Notes: generated by a model from the sequence alone, not told the origin. Counted from the stretch's first letter, positions 1 to 7,265 are shown. The stretch is DNA of 64,000 nucleotides from Thalassospira australica (GCF_000763295.1 NZ_JRJE01000020.1:124001-188000); one strand, 5' to 3'. Numbers and translations are program-made.

Positions 1-286
1 GGTCCGCTTCGTTCCAGCAGGAAAACTGCGCCGGTTTGAGGCACACCGATTTGATGTCATGGCCCCACCAATAGCGTCCGCGCGATTGCGCCACCGCCAC
101 CCGGTTAAGGATCACCGATGCCACCGCCTCAATCCCGGCAAGCTCTTCGCCGCGTGCCTCGCCATAAAGGGTTCGGGCCAGAACATCGATCTCGGAAAGG
201 GTTTCGGGTGCTGTTGGCGCTGGTGGCGCAGGTGATGTTGTGGTTTCTGCCGCTGGTTTGGTCAGGGGGGCTGTATCAAGGCTCAT
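1..286 (-). CDS. SleB-type cell wall hydrolase (endolysin-like), C-terminus off the window
   Basis: Reading the minus strand from the ATG at 286-284 gives a 95-residue fragment. A Pro/Thr/Ala-rich leader is followed by the start of a Hydrolase_2 (SleB) domain: LARTLYGEARGEE, then VASVILNRV, then KPAQFSCWN. This family hydrolyses peptidoglycan; in a phage it would act as an endolysin. The YGEARGE glutamate is the family's expected catalytic acid. The start overlaps the stop of the upstream gene as ATGA, so the two are translationally coupled, as in a holin/endolysin pair. There is no signal peptide, so export would need the partner membrane protein. The rest of the domain lies beyond position 1. 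Confidence 0.85.
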   Translation of the reverse strand, partial: MSLDTAPLTKPAAETTTSPAPPAPTAPETLSEIDVLARTLYGEARGEELAGIEAVASVILNRVAVAQSRGRYWWGHDIKSVCLKPAQFSCWNEAD

Positions 287-585
287 GGGGTCAGCTCCTT
301 TTTAACCGGCACGTCAAGTTTGGCCTCGATCCGAAGCAAATGCCCGGTCAGGCGTTTTTCGACGTCCTTGAGATAGGGGATGGAGACATAATTGCGCGCA
401 ACATCAAGCTTAAACGCCGCCAGACCATCGCGCAGGTCACTCACGTCATTTTCATGGCGCGTGCGTTGGGTTTCGGTGCGATTCAGAAGTTCCGCGCGCA
501 TGCGCCAATGCAGCCAAAACAAGCTGGCGACCGCCGGAATTTCCACCGCCGTGATCCACCAGATCACGTCAACAGGTTGGGTCAT
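283..585 (-). CDS. Small phage membrane protein with coiled coil, possibly holin-like
   Basis: A 100-aa protein with one hydrophobic segment near the N-terminus (about residues 8-26, DVIWWITAVEIPAVASLFWL) followed by a charged, probably coiled-coil tail (LRDGLAAFKLDVARN, LKDVEKRLTGHLLRIEAKLD). It sits immediately upstream of the SleB hydrolase with an ATGA overlap, so a role in lysis (holin or spanin-like accessory) is plausible. That is inference from position and topology; no holin family motif is recognised. A MITE-like element begins 17 bases upstream of the start, so its original promoter or ribosome-binding region may have been altered. Confidence 0.7.
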   Translation of the reverse strand: MTQPVDVIWWITAVEIPAVASLFWLHWRMRAELLNRTETQRTRHENDVSDLRDGLAAFKLDVARNYVSIPYLKDVEKRLTGHLLRIEAKLDVPVKKELTP

Positions 586-601
586 ATGGGCCTCGAAATT
601 C

Positions 602-769
602 TAGAGCGCATCGCGTTTAATCCGTACCATTTTGCCGGAGGGTTTGATCTTGGCGACGTTTCGCGGCGTTACACCGTTTGACCGATGCCCGCAGCTCTGC
701 ACGCTGTGCCTTGCCAAACGACACGCCAAAAACAAACGAAATGATGCCGATTAAACGCGACGCGCTCTA
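602..769. mobile_element. MITE-like element with ~34-bp terminal inverted repeats
   Basis: The ends are near-perfect inverted repeats. The left end begins TAGAGCGCATCGCGTTTAAT; the right end, read on the opposite strand, begins TAGAGCGCGTCGCGTTTAAT. Similarity continues for about 34 bases with five mismatches. Both ends carry TA, consistent with a TA target duplication such as IS630/mariner-type elements make. The 168-bp element encodes no protein on either strand. It lies in the gap between two prophage genes. Classification as a MITE is inference from structure only; no transposase is present in the window. Confidence 0.6.
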
Positions 770-772
770 ACA

Positions 773-805
773 AAGAAAAACCCGCAAACCGGATGGCTTG
801 CGGGT
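773..805 (-). terminator. Rho-independent terminator after the small exported protein
   Basis: On the minus strand CCCGCAAGCC and GGTTTGCGGG form a stem with a 4-base loop, followed by TTTTTCTTTG. It terminates the gene that ends at 924. A second GC hairpin lies at about 821-845. Confidence 0.75.
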
Positions 806-923
806 CAGGTGACCGTTCCCTCCACCCGGGGCAACACCCCGCGGGTTGGATGGGCGGTTAAAACCGTCAGAAGGCAGATATCAAAGGGCCGCATGCATCG
901 GCCCAAGGGCTCAGGCCAAGCGC

Positions 924-1232
924 CTAGGCTGCCGGTCCGTTCAGCTTTTCTTCAAGGTCCTGCCAAGCCTCGCCAGAAGCAACAAGGCAGCTTGGGCCGG
1001 ACGGATAGGTAAACAATATGGTCCATGTCTGACCGTCGGGCGCCTTAAGCACCTCGATCACGCCGCCATTGGATGTCACGCCAACCGCGACTGGTTCTTC
1101 GGAATATTTCGCACTCAGACTGTCAATGACCTTGGACCGGTCACCGCAGACGGGCGACGCCATGGCGTCTGGAAGTGTCGCAACTGTAACGGCCCCTGCC
1201 ATCACAGCGATCAAGCTCAGTGTTTTCAACAT
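924..1232 (-). CDS. Small exported protein of unknown function
   Basis: A 102-aa protein with a clear Sec signal peptide (MLKTLSLIAVMAGAVTVATLPDAMA, cleavage probably after the AMA at residue 25). The mature part is about 77 residues and has two cysteines (CGDRS near its start and PSCLVA near the end) that could form a periplasmic disulfide. It contains VAVGVTSNGGVIEVLKAPDGQTW and GEAWQDL, a pattern shared by small uncharacterised proteins of marine alphaproteobacteria. It has its own terminator and lies between prophage fragments. I cannot tell whether it is phage cargo or a host gene exposed by phage decay. Confidence 0.75.
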   Translation of the reverse strand: MLKTLSLIAVMAGAVTVATLPDAMASPVCGDRSKVIDSLSAKYSEEPVAVGVTSNGGVIEVLKAPDGQTWTILFTYPSGPSCLVASGEAWQDLEEKLNGPAA

Positions 1233-1638
1233 GGTCAGGCCTCCTGACAGTCAGGTGCGCCCACATGGACGTCTTGTTGTCCTGGACTGTTAAATGGATC
1301 AACAAATTGACCTTTGGCCGTTTCCCGGAGCCTTCATGATCAACGGCCCCTGATTCCTCTGGCTTATATGCTCTTTGGTATAGTAAAAATTCGGCGTTAC
1401 TATTCTTTCATATAATAAACGTAGGGTCGAAAACTGAATTTTCCATGAACATTTCACAAATGTGATACAAAGCCGCGCTAACCATTTGGCATTGTGAGAA
1501 AGTTTTTCCTGCACTCACGGATTGAAATGGCTTTCCGCCCGGAAAATCCCGCCGTTTGACCGCCAGTCGGCCCGCCGTATCGGCATATCCACCCGTGGCA
1601 AGCGCACCGGTTCGGCCAAAATGCACCCTGCGACCGCA
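1233..1638. other. AT-rich intergenic stretch without a recognisable gene
   Basis: About 400 bases. The central part (1360-1450) is much more AT-rich than its surroundings and contains TATA-like hexamers on both strands, as expected for promoters. The short reading frames here have no family resemblance. It probably holds the promoter of the small exported protein on the minus strand and degraded sequence that once encoded the rest of the truncated structural gene ending at 1639. Confidence 0.5.
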
Positions 1639-1815
1639 TCAAGCCCCCTTGGCCACAAACCGCCACGGATAGCCCGCCAGCATCCCGTCGCGTATTGCTG
1701 GATAAAGCATGCGGGCAATTTCCGCCTCCGCCCCCTCTTCCTCAAAGGATGAAATCGGCGCCGCCCCAATCATCACCAACGCACGTGCACACAACGCCAT
1801 ATCACTTAACGCCAT
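1639..1815 (-). pseudogene. Truncated phage structural protein, N-terminal fragment
   Basis: From the ATG at 1815-1813 a 58-residue product reads MALSDMALCARALVMIGAAP, then EEEGAEAEIARMLYPAIRDGMLAGYPWRF. This matches the N-terminus of a roughly 200-residue protein family found in podovirus structural modules (RALxxIGAxPI...AEA..LY...RDxLL..xPWRF). The frame stops after 58 codons, and neither other frame continues the family pattern convincingly, so the gene is truncated. The ribosome-binding position is filled by a run of ten G residues on the minus strand, six bases before the ATG. Confidence 0.6.
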
Positions 1816-1820
1816 CTGAT

Positions 1821-1830
1821 CCCCCCCCCC
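1821..1830 (-). promoter_or_regulatory. G10 homopolymer serving as ribosome-binding site
   Basis: Ten consecutive C on the plus strand give GGGGGGGGGG on the coding strand, ending six bases before the ATG of the truncated structural gene. Such tracts change length by slipped-strand mispairing, so spacing and translation strength could vary between cells. Confidence 0.45.
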
Positions 1831-1843
1831 AAACAGGCCCCAA

Positions 1844-1875
1844 ACAAAAAACGGGGCCCGGAAAACCGGACCCCG
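1844..1875 (-). terminator. Rho-independent terminator after the tail-collar gene
   Basis: On the minus strand CGGGGTCCGG, a TTTT loop and CCGGGCCCCG form a strong stem, followed by TTTTTTGTTT. It lies just past the stop of the tail-collar gene. Confidence 0.85.
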
Positions 1876-1896
1876 CAGTAAAATCAACCGTCAGAC

Positions 1897-2481
1897 TTAT
1901 GATGCCGACGGATAGAACGCCTTGATCGCATATGTCATCGCGATGTTGCGTGGGCGGGTTTCGACACCGCCAGCTGTCTCTGTTTGATCGATTGCTGACC
2001 CGGAGCTACGGTGAATGCTCAGGTTATTGCCCGCTTGACCGACCTCACGAAGAATACCAACTTGATGGAAATGTTCTTTGAACTCATCGGCTTGCGATGA
2101 ACCAAACACACGTCCGGCATCAACGCCGCGACCATCATCGAAACCACGCACGAACTCGCCGCGAAGATCCGGAAGATTGAAGGTCGAGGTTTCGTCGCCT
2201 GCACCCCAAACGGTACCAATGGTCGCAAACAGATCAGCATATTCGGTGCGCGAGATGGCCGAACCATCGCAGACCAGCCAGCCGGTCGGCGGGGTTGGCA
2301 TGGCAAATGCGGACACAGCACCGATTTCACTGCCGGTAACGATACCGCCGCCAGAACCGCCCCCCGTAATCAGGGTTTCAATCGCCTGAAGAAGCTGGGT
2401 CTTGTCATCGCAATCGGGCCAGATGCCAGCCCCCTGAATGACATTGAGGATTTCACATTCGACCGGGGTATTTCCCTGCAT
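1897..2481 (-). CDS. Phage tail-collar domain protein
   Basis: A 194-aa protein starting at the ATG at 2481, which has AAGGAG nine bases upstream; a longer TTG-initiated frame from 2520 lies in the terminator and was not used. The N-terminal part (NTPVECEILNVIQGAGI...LLQAIETLI) is followed by a Gly-rich hinge at about residues 40-47. The C-terminal collar domain has the typical pattern PPTGWLVCDGSAISRTEYADLF, GTVWGAGDETSTFNLPDLRGEFVRG, then a His-containing EHFH segment and RPRNIAM near the end. Such proteins trimerise at tail or fibre tips and contact the receptor. The gene sits alone between two terminators. Confidence 0.85.
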   Translation of the reverse strand: MQGNTPVECEILNVIQGAGIWPDCDDKTQLLQAIETLITGGGSGGGIVTGSEIGAVSAFAMPTPPTGWLVCDGSAISRTEYADLFATIGTVWGAGDETSTFNLPDLRGEFVRGFDDGRGVDAGRVFGSSQADEFKEHFHQVGILREVGQAGNNLSIHRSSGSAIDQTETAGGVETRPRNIAMTYAIKAFYPSAS

Positions 2482-2502
2482 AAGCAGTCTCCTTGGTTGG
2501 GT

Positions 2503-2535
2503 AAAAGAAAACCCCGGCAACGCATGTCACCGGGG
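2503..2535 (-). terminator. Rho-independent terminator after the decoration-like gene
   Basis: On the minus strand CCCCGG, a 12-base loop and CCGGGG are followed by TTTTCTTTT. It lies between the decoration-like gene (ending at 2567) and the tail-collar start at 2481. Confidence 0.75.
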
Positions 2536-2566
2536 CGAGGTTGAGGGAGGACGAAATCAGGTTGGA

Positions 2567-2842
2567 TCAATCGGTGTTGCTGGTGCCAACCGCCGTCATG
2601 TCGCGGACATCAACGCCTGATGCGCCGGAGCGTGCGACGACGAACAGGCCGCCAGACAGGGTGGCGTCGCGGTTGGTGTTGGCGATGATGAAATCGCCGA
2701 CGCGCAGCATGTCGCGTGCCTCGGCAAAATAGTTCGCCGTATCAACGTCAGCGGCGACGTCCGGGGTGATGTAGTGCCAAAGCGTAAAGCCGTTGGCATA
2801 TGCCAGAACACTCAGGTTTCTGGCCTTGAAACCTTCTGCCAT
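2567..2842 (-). CDS. Phage head protein next to capsid, decoration-like
   Basis: A 91-aa protein beginning MAEGFKARNLSVLAYANGFT LWHY. This is a common short protein encoded directly downstream of major capsid genes of T7-like and related alphaproteobacterial phages. The sequence is compatible with an all-beta fold (VGDFIIANTNRDATLSGGLFVVARSG). Position after the capsid gene suggests a head-decoration or stabilising role; this is inference from synteny. AAGGAG precedes the start (minus strand, 2848-2853). A repeat element separates it from the capsid gene. Confidence 0.75.
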   Translation of the reverse strand: MAEGFKARNLSVLAYANGFTLWHYITPDVAADVDTANYFAEARDMLRVGDFIIANTNRDATLSGGLFVVARSGASGVDVRDMTAVGTSNTD

Positions 2843-2876
2843 TTTGGTCTCCTTGGTTCTTTTGAGCTTGTGGGTC

Positions 2877-2983
2877 GAGATCCCCGCCTTTGCGGGGGTG
2901 ACGGTGCCCGAAACAGGTGGATGGAACGAACGTCATTCCCGCGCAGAGCCTGTGCCCGCGAAGGCGGGTACGGGAACCTCGCG
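2877..2983 (-). repeat. BIME/REP-type composite repeat, copy A (inverted)
   Basis: About 107 bases made of two hairpins: GATCCCCGCC/TTTG/CGGGGGTGAC, and CCCGCGCAGAGCC with GCCCGCGAAGGCGGGTACGGG. They are joined by a conserved GGATGGAACGAACGTCATTC segment. The same unit occurs at 4916-5020 and 7144-7246 on the opposite strand. It fills the gap between the capsid and decoration-like genes and has no coding capacity of its own. Confidence 0.85.
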
Positions 2984-3008
2984 CAATAGGCTGAGCAGGA
3001 CTTTGTCG

Positions 3009-3824
3009 TTATTCCTGCGCCTGCAGACACACCACCCCATCGCCATCAATGAGCGTCGCGCCCTGGCTCATGGAGTTGTTCACAAAGTGTGCTGCGTGAT
3101 CCCCGTGCCAGGTGATGTCGGACTGAACGTCTGATCCGATTGCATGGCCAATGGCGGTGCGGTGATACCAGAAGCACGACCGAATACCGCTTGCGACCGG
3201 AAGGCCGGAATGGGGCATCCAAAGGGTTCCGAGCCAGCGTTTGGCTTGCGTTCCCTTCCACGGCAAATCGTCATCACCGATATAATCAGATCGTGAAAAT
3301 TCATCGATCGAGAGCAGTTCCGACCATTGTTTCCAGCCGACAATCGCATAACGCTGCCCGTCATCGGGTACATCGCGGTCGCCAAGGCCTTCGAAGGCCA
3401 TCATGACCTTATCAAGGGTCATGCCCTCGGCATTATCGGACACGACATCGTCGGCCCCGACCAGTGCATTGATGATCAACTCGTCGGTCTTGCGCCCCAG
3501 CGCATAGGCCCCCGCATTGGCCAGCACCATCTTTTCATCATGGTTGATTTTAAGTTCATCAAGCGCATCGACCCAGTCCCCGGCATAGTAATCACGCAGA
3601 TCACACCGCACCGCCTCGTGATCAACATTCATCACCGGCACCTTGCCATGACGGGCCTTGGTGGTGGCCGTGCCCTTGCCGACCTTCTGGAAAACCGTGG
3701 TTGCGCCCTTGATCGCGTTTTTCACCCGCACTGTATTGCGCAGCTTTGATCCCATGCGTTGATAGGCCTGATGCACATCGGCCTGAAAATGGTCGATAAA
3801 GCTTTGATCAATCGTGGTTGTCAT
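3009..3824 (-). CDS. Phage major capsid protein
   Basis: A 271-aa protein matching the 'phage capsid protein' family of podo- and siphoviruses that lacks a pro-head protease domain. Typical segments are the N-terminal ARHGKVPVMNVDHEAVRCDL region, YYAGDWVDALDELKINHDEK, ALGRKTDELIINAL, a WKQWSELLSIDEFSRSDYIG loop, and the C-terminal HRTAIGHAIGSDVQSDITWHGDHAAHFVNNSMSQGA. It would build the icosahedral shell together with the scaffold encoded upstream at 4201-4869. Length is normal and the frame intact, so this gene has not decayed. The start has GGGG ten bases upstream. Confidence 0.9.
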   Translation of the reverse strand: MTTTIDQSFIDHFQADVHQAYQRMGSKLRNTVRVKNAIKGATTVFQKVGKGTATTKARHGKVPVMNVDHEAVRCDLRDYYAGDWVDALDELKINHDEKMVLANAGAYALGRKTDELIINALVGADDVVSDNAEGMTLDKVMMAFEGLGDRDVPDDGQRYAIVGWKQWSELLSIDEFSRSDYIGDDDLPWKGTQAKRWLGTLWMPHSGLPVASGIRSCFWYHRTAIGHAIGSDVQSDITWHGDHAAHFVNNSMSQGATLIDGDGVVCLQAQE

Positions 3825-4049
3825 CGATTACGATCCCCTTGTTGCAAATGCGTTGCGACCATGCGCAGGCAGCCAATTGCGGCACTTGCCACAATTGCCC
3901 GCAAACCGGTCATCTTCCGGTCATGGTTCCATGTTTAAAAAGACCCATCCCTACCGGGATAAGCGTGGGATTTGTCCCGGCCTGTTGCACTTGACGGGCA
4001 TTTCCCCGCGTTTCTCGCCAATCAGGTCCAGACCCAAAGAGTATGTGTC

Positions 4050-4178
4050 GTGAAGAAACCGGTTTTGCTTGTGTTCACCCTGATCGGGCTTGGTGTTGCG
4101 GCTTATTTTCTTTTGCCGCTGACCCCCGTTCCCGATTACATCAATGCTGTCATCGACCGCGCAGGACGCCTGTTTTAA
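4050..4178 (+). CDS. Possible 42-aa membrane peptide, opposite to phage genes
   Basis: A GTG at 4050, preceded by AAAGAG, opens a 42-aa frame: MKKPVLLVFTLIGLGVAAYF, then LLPLTPVPDYINAVIDRAGRLF. The first half is a single hydrophobic transmembrane segment with two lysines inside and a Pro-rich exit. It runs against the phage genes, in the 376-base gap between capsid and scaffold. No family is recognised. It could be a small host-type or moron gene, or chance. A hairpin (TCCCTACCGGGATAAGCGTG then GGATTTGTCCCGG) lies just upstream at 3949-3981. Confidence 0.35.
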   Translation: MKKPVLLVFTLIGLGVAAYFLLPLTPVPDYINAVIDRAGRLF

Positions 4179-4200
4179 GGCATCTTGCCGTTAAGCCCGC

Positions 4201-4869
4201 CTATGCCCCCGACAGGCGGGCAAAATCCGCCTGCACCTCTGCGACAAGCGTTGGGTCACGGTCGCGCCAATAGCGCGGATCATTCATCTTGCGCGCGATA
4301 TCAGCCCGAATATCCCCACGACCATTCCCGGTATCCCCGGTGCCAAGTGCGGCCTCGCCGGCCTGTTCCATCATGCGATGCAACGCCCGCACACCATCGG
4401 CACTTTGAGACAGCGCCTCAAAGGCCGCATCAGGCAAATTGGCCTTGCCCCAGCTTTCAATTTTCGGCGCCAATACCTTCCAGCTTTCCGCCCCGCCAAA
4501 TTCGGCAATAAGCGTGGCCCGATCTGTGGCCCGGGCGGCAGCCTGATCCATTTCAGACAGCATGGGCGACAGGATTTCCCCGGCCAGATCATAAACAAGC
4601 TGGGCCTGTGCGTTGCTAAAACCGGCCGCATGCAGGCGCTGATTAAGATCAACATCCATCTCGCCCAAGCCATCCGCAATCGTGATCGCATAGGCGTCTG
4701 GCGTTTCGGGAACGACATCGGCATGTGCGGCAACATCAATCCCGGTTTCTGGCAGTGTACGGTCCGTATTGGGTACTTCTGGTGTTTCGGGGGATTCGGA
4801 TACGTCCGGTGTTTCCAAAGAATCAGAGATCCCGGTTTCAGACGACAGAAGATCAGCTTCGGTTGTCAT
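4201..4869 (-). CDS. Phage capsid assembly scaffolding protein
   Basis: A 222-aa acidic protein. Residues 1-55 are Glu/Pro/Thr/Ser-rich and probably disordered. The middle is helical (LNQRLHAAGFSNAQAQLVYDLAGEILSPML, IAEFGGAESWKVLAPKIESWGKANL). The C-terminus has MNDPRYWRDRDPTLVAEVQADFARL, the signature of scaffold proteins in T7-type modules of alphaproteobacterial phages. The position between portal/Bbp19 and capsid fits. Scaffold acts inside the procapsid and is released on packaging. Confidence 0.8.
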   Translation of the reverse strand: MTTEADLLSSETGISDSLETPDVSESPETPEVPNTDRTLPETGIDVAAHADVVPETPDAYAITIADGLGEMDVDLNQRLHAAGFSNAQAQLVYDLAGEILSPMLSEMDQAAARATDRATLIAEFGGAESWKVLAPKIESWGKANLPDAAFEALSQSADGVRALHRMMEQAGEAALGTGDTGNGRGDIRADIARKMNDPRYWRDRDPTLVAEVQADFARLSGA

Positions 4870-4915
4870 GCGAACACTCCGCTAAATGGGGGTAAACTTT
4901 GTTTGGCATCTGTGG

Positions 4916-5020
4916 CGCGAGGTTCCCGTACCCGCCTTCGCGGGCACAGGCTCTGCGCGGGAATGACGTTCGTTCCATGCACCTGTTTCGGGTACCGTCA
5001 TCCCCGCGAAGGCGGGGATC
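4916..5020 (+). repeat. BIME/REP-type composite repeat, copy B
   Basis: The same two-hairpin unit as at 2877-2983, in opposite orientation: GGTTCCCGTACCCGCCTTCG, CGGGCACAGGCTCTGCGCGGG, the AATGACGTTCGTTCCAT connector, and GTCATCCCCGCGAAGGCGGG. It ends within the stop codon of the Bbp19-like gene (TGA at 5021-5019) and lies 46 bases upstream of the scaffold start. Confidence 0.85.
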
Positions 5021-5264
5021 AATCCACTGCCGAACGTTCCGCCAATCGTTTGATCTGCAACACCAAGGCACGCTTGCCTTCGCGCATCCACATCGCCTTG
5101 TCACTGGCATCCGGGCCCAACGCGCTTTGCAGGAAATGGCATTCAAGATCGGCCAGAACCGCCTGCCCGGCATCGGTTTCAAAGCAGGCCTGCCAATGGT
5201 CGCTGTCGGCTGCTGTCAATGCCGCCCCGTCCGGGTCAAACCAGTCCCATCCACTTTGGGTCAT
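5019..5264 (-). CDS. Bbp19-like phage protein
   Basis: An 81-aa protein starting at the ATG at 5264, which overlaps the portal stop as ATGA; the longer upstream frame is portal sequence. It reads WQACFETDAGQAVLADLECH, then FLQSALGPDASDKAMWMREGKRALVLQI, the pattern of the Bbp19 family (a short protein encoded between portal and scaffold in podoviruses, proposed to be structural). The conserved parts are GQAVLADL, the small GxDASD loop, and EGKRALV. Its stop codon coincides with the end of a REP-type repeat. Confidence 0.75.
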   Translation of the reverse strand: MTQSGWDWFDPDGAALTAADSDHWQACFETDAGQAVLADLECHFLQSALGPDASDKAMWMREGKRALVLQIKRLAERSAVD

Positions 5265-6856
5265 GTCAAGGCCTCCTGTATTTCGTTTGGCAGGGCCGGA
5301 CGCAGCAAATGGTCGGGCACGCCAAACTGATCGGCAAGCCATCGGACCATGACGGGCAAATCCACCTCGCCCAATGCTTCGGGACCAAGGGTTGCGATCC
5401 GCGAAAGCCAATCAAGGGCCTGTCCCGCCTGAACGCGCTTTGGCAATTGCGCAAGCGGCGCGGCATGGCGCAAACAGACAACGTCGCCATCCAGCGGGAT
5501 ATCTGGAAGTTCGCCATTTTTGGCCAGGATATAAAGCGCACGGCGGATCAGCGGATACAGCAATTCCGCCTGCAACCGGCCATAGGTTGCGCCCAAAAGC
5601 CGCGCATTTTCCGATGCGCGTTCAAGAACCTCTGTCGCGGTCATGCCCGGTTGATCGGTCTGCCCCAACCGGTCGGCCAGCAAACAGCGCCGAATACGAT
5701 CCCGCAAATCCGACAGCACAAGATCAGACACATCAAACCGGCCCGGCGCCTCAAGCGGCTTGAGTCCCGCCGATCCCACCGCCTTGGGAATGATGCTGCC
5801 CGGCACAAGCCGAATGGTTGCCGGGTTAAGAACCCCGTCATCATCGGCCTGCCAGATACCAGTCACCGCGATGGAAGCATTTTTAAGCACCAGCTCAACC
5901 ACCTTATTGGCAGTCTTGATGTCCGGCAGGGCCTTCATCACAGGCGACCGGCCATAAATCTCACCCGGTGCCTTCATCCAGCGAAAGGCGATATAGGGCG
6001 ACACATCAAACGCCGCGCGATGGATCAGATCATTGTCCCCCGCGCCCGCCGGACGGCCACCACCGCCCCCATCACCACCACCGTCTGCATGAAAAACACA
6101 CAGCATATAGCCCAATGCCCCATCGGGATTTGGCAAAACCGCCTCGATCACATCAAGGCGCCTTTGGGCATCCTCGGCGTCGCTTTTGGCAATGGCACCA
6201 AGATTGGCATCGGGCCAGTTGGCCTTGATGTCATCACGCGTAAGCGACATCTTGCGAAACACCGCATCCATCTTGCCATCCGATCGTTCTTCAAACGCCA
6301 GATCACGCAACGGCACGGCGGCAAAGCGAAAGGCCGACGGGCTATGCACATCGGCCTTTTCAAGCCGCAAGCAGGCGGTTCCGGCCGTTACCAGATCCAG
6401 AAACGCCTGGTGCATTTCAACCGCAAAATTGGACCGGTCAAAATGCCCTTGTAAAATCCGAACGGCCCGGCCGAGTTGTTCGGTCAGAACATGTCGATCA
6501 TCGCTGGCAACATTGCCGCCCGGCTCCAGATCAAACCACCCGCCCCCCGGCGGGGTGATTTCGGCCATCAGGCTGGCGGCAAGCTGTTCGACCGCATCGG
6601 GTGCAGTTGCATCAAACACCCGGTCAAGGCGCTTGCCGCCATTGATCTGGTTGCTGGCTGCGCCATTGCGTTGTGGCAGGGCAAATTCATAACAATCCTG
6701 CCAATGGGCCATCCAGTTGCGCCGCCGCCCCACCGCCTTTTGATAGCGTTGGCGCAAGACAGGAATGGCGATCGTGCGATCCGATGTGCCAATAGCAGTG
6801 CACTTATCTTGCGCCGCACTTTTCAGCGCAGCTTTTTGTGAAGCCTGTTTTGCCAT
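5261..6856 (-). CDS. Phage portal (head-tail connector) protein, T7 type
   Basis: A 531-aa protein of the Head-tail_con family (T7 gp8-like). It forms the dodecameric ring at the packaging vertex. Recognisable parts: LRQRYQKAVGRRRNWMAHWQDCYEFALPQ near the N-terminus, GGKRLDRVFDATAPDAVEQLAASL, TPPGGGWFDLEPG, AFLDLVTAGTACLRLE, a Gly-rich insertion (about residues 260-275), SPYIAFRWMKAPGEIYGRSPVMKALPDIKTAN and MTATEVLERASENARLLGATYGRLQAELLYPLIRRAL. The length is normal and the frame intact. It is coupled to the Bbp19-like gene by an ATGA overlap and follows the 77-aa gene by two bases. Confidence 0.92.
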   Translation of the reverse strand: MAKQASQKAALKSAAQDKCTAIGTSDRTIAIPVLRQRYQKAVGRRRNWMAHWQDCYEFALPQRNGAASNQINGGKRLDRVFDATAPDAVEQLAASLMAEITPPGGGWFDLEPGGNVASDDRHVLTEQLGRAVRILQGHFDRSNFAVEMHQAFLDLVTAGTACLRLEKADVHSPSAFRFAAVPLRDLAFEERSDGKMDAVFRKMSLTRDDIKANWPDANLGAIAKSDAEDAQRRLDVIEAVLPNPDGALGYMLCVFHADGGGDGGGGGRPAGAGDNDLIHRAAFDVSPYIAFRWMKAPGEIYGRSPVMKALPDIKTANKVVELVLKNASIAVTGIWQADDDGVLNPATIRLVPGSIIPKAVGSAGLKPLEAPGRFDVSDLVLSDLRDRIRRCLLADRLGQTDQPGMTATEVLERASENARLLGATYGRLQAELLYPLIRRALYILAKNGELPDIPLDGDVVCLRHAAPLAQLPKRVQAGQALDWLSRIATLGPEALGEVDLPVMVRWLADQFGVPDHLLRPALPNEIQEALT

Positions 6857-6858
6857 GC

Positions 6859-7092
6859 CTATCCCCCCAACAAATTCTTACCGCCTGCGGCCTTGTTGAT
6901 CCGGTCGGTCAACAGCCCGCGATAACTGGTTCCGACCAGACTTTCCCGACCATAACGGCGGCGTTCCAGCGCCTCTGTCCGTGCAGATCGTGCGGCGTCT
7001 TCTGCACTGGTTTCGTCATCGGCAGTCGCGGTTTGCCGTGAAACCGCGGGCGCGATGGTCGCCGGTTTCGGTGTGGAAAACAGACTTCCCAT
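6859..7092 (-). CDS. Small phage protein upstream of portal
   Basis: A 77-aa hydrophilic protein (MGSLFSTPKPATIAP..., SARTEALERRRYGRESLVGT, SYRGLL, KNLLGG). Short Arg-rich proteins of this type (RRR-G motif plus SxRGLL and a Gly-rich end) are common just before the T7-type portal in related prophages; their role is unknown. GGAGG precedes the start and the stop lies two bases from the portal start, so they form one operon. Confidence 0.7.
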   Translation of the reverse strand: MGSLFSTPKPATIAPAVSRQTATADDETSAEDAARSARTEALERRRYGRESLVGTSYRGLLTDRINKAAGGKNLLGG

Positions 7093-7143
7093 TGCAGCCT
7101 CCGGGGTGTGATCTTCGATATCTTGTTTGGCGCTTGTGGTTCG

Positions 7144-7246
7144 GCGTTCCCGTCCCCGCCTTCGCGGGCACAGGCTCTGCGCGGGAACGACATTCGTTCC
7201 ATGCTGGTTTTGTGGGCTCCGTCATCCTCGCGAAAGCGGGGATCTC
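7144..7246 (+). repeat. BIME/REP-type composite repeat, copy C
   Basis: Third copy of the two-hairpin unit, same orientation as copy B: GTTCCCGTCCCCGCCTTCGC, GGGCACAGGCTCTGCGCGGG, then a GACATTCGTTCCATG connector and CATCCTCGCGAAAGCGGGGATC. Similarity to copy B extends about 20 bases further upstream (TTGTTTGGC..TGTGG). It fills the gap before the 77-aa phage gene. Confidence 0.85.
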
Positions 7247-7265
7247 GCGCAGCTTGCGCACCCCA

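Noticed and set aside
1408..1626. Frames downstream of 1639 as the rest of the truncated phage structural protein
   Set aside because: Neither frame continues the family pattern, and the DNA becomes AT-rich; a simple single frameshift does not restore the protein.
4378..5352. Plus-strand frame (324 codons) opposite scaffold and Bbp19-like genes
   Set aside because: It runs through a REP repeat and the antisense of two recognised phage genes, with no conserved motif.
5219..6454. Long plus-strand reading frame (411 codons) opposite the portal gene
   Set aside because: It mirrors the portal coding sequence on the other strand, has a low-complexity composition rich in His, Arg and Pro and no family pattern; the portal gene is certain.
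2877..7246. The three repeats as a CRISPR array
   Set aside because: The copies are about 2 kb apart, in mixed orientation, are composed of hairpins and are separated by genes, not by unique spacers of constant length; no cas genes are present.
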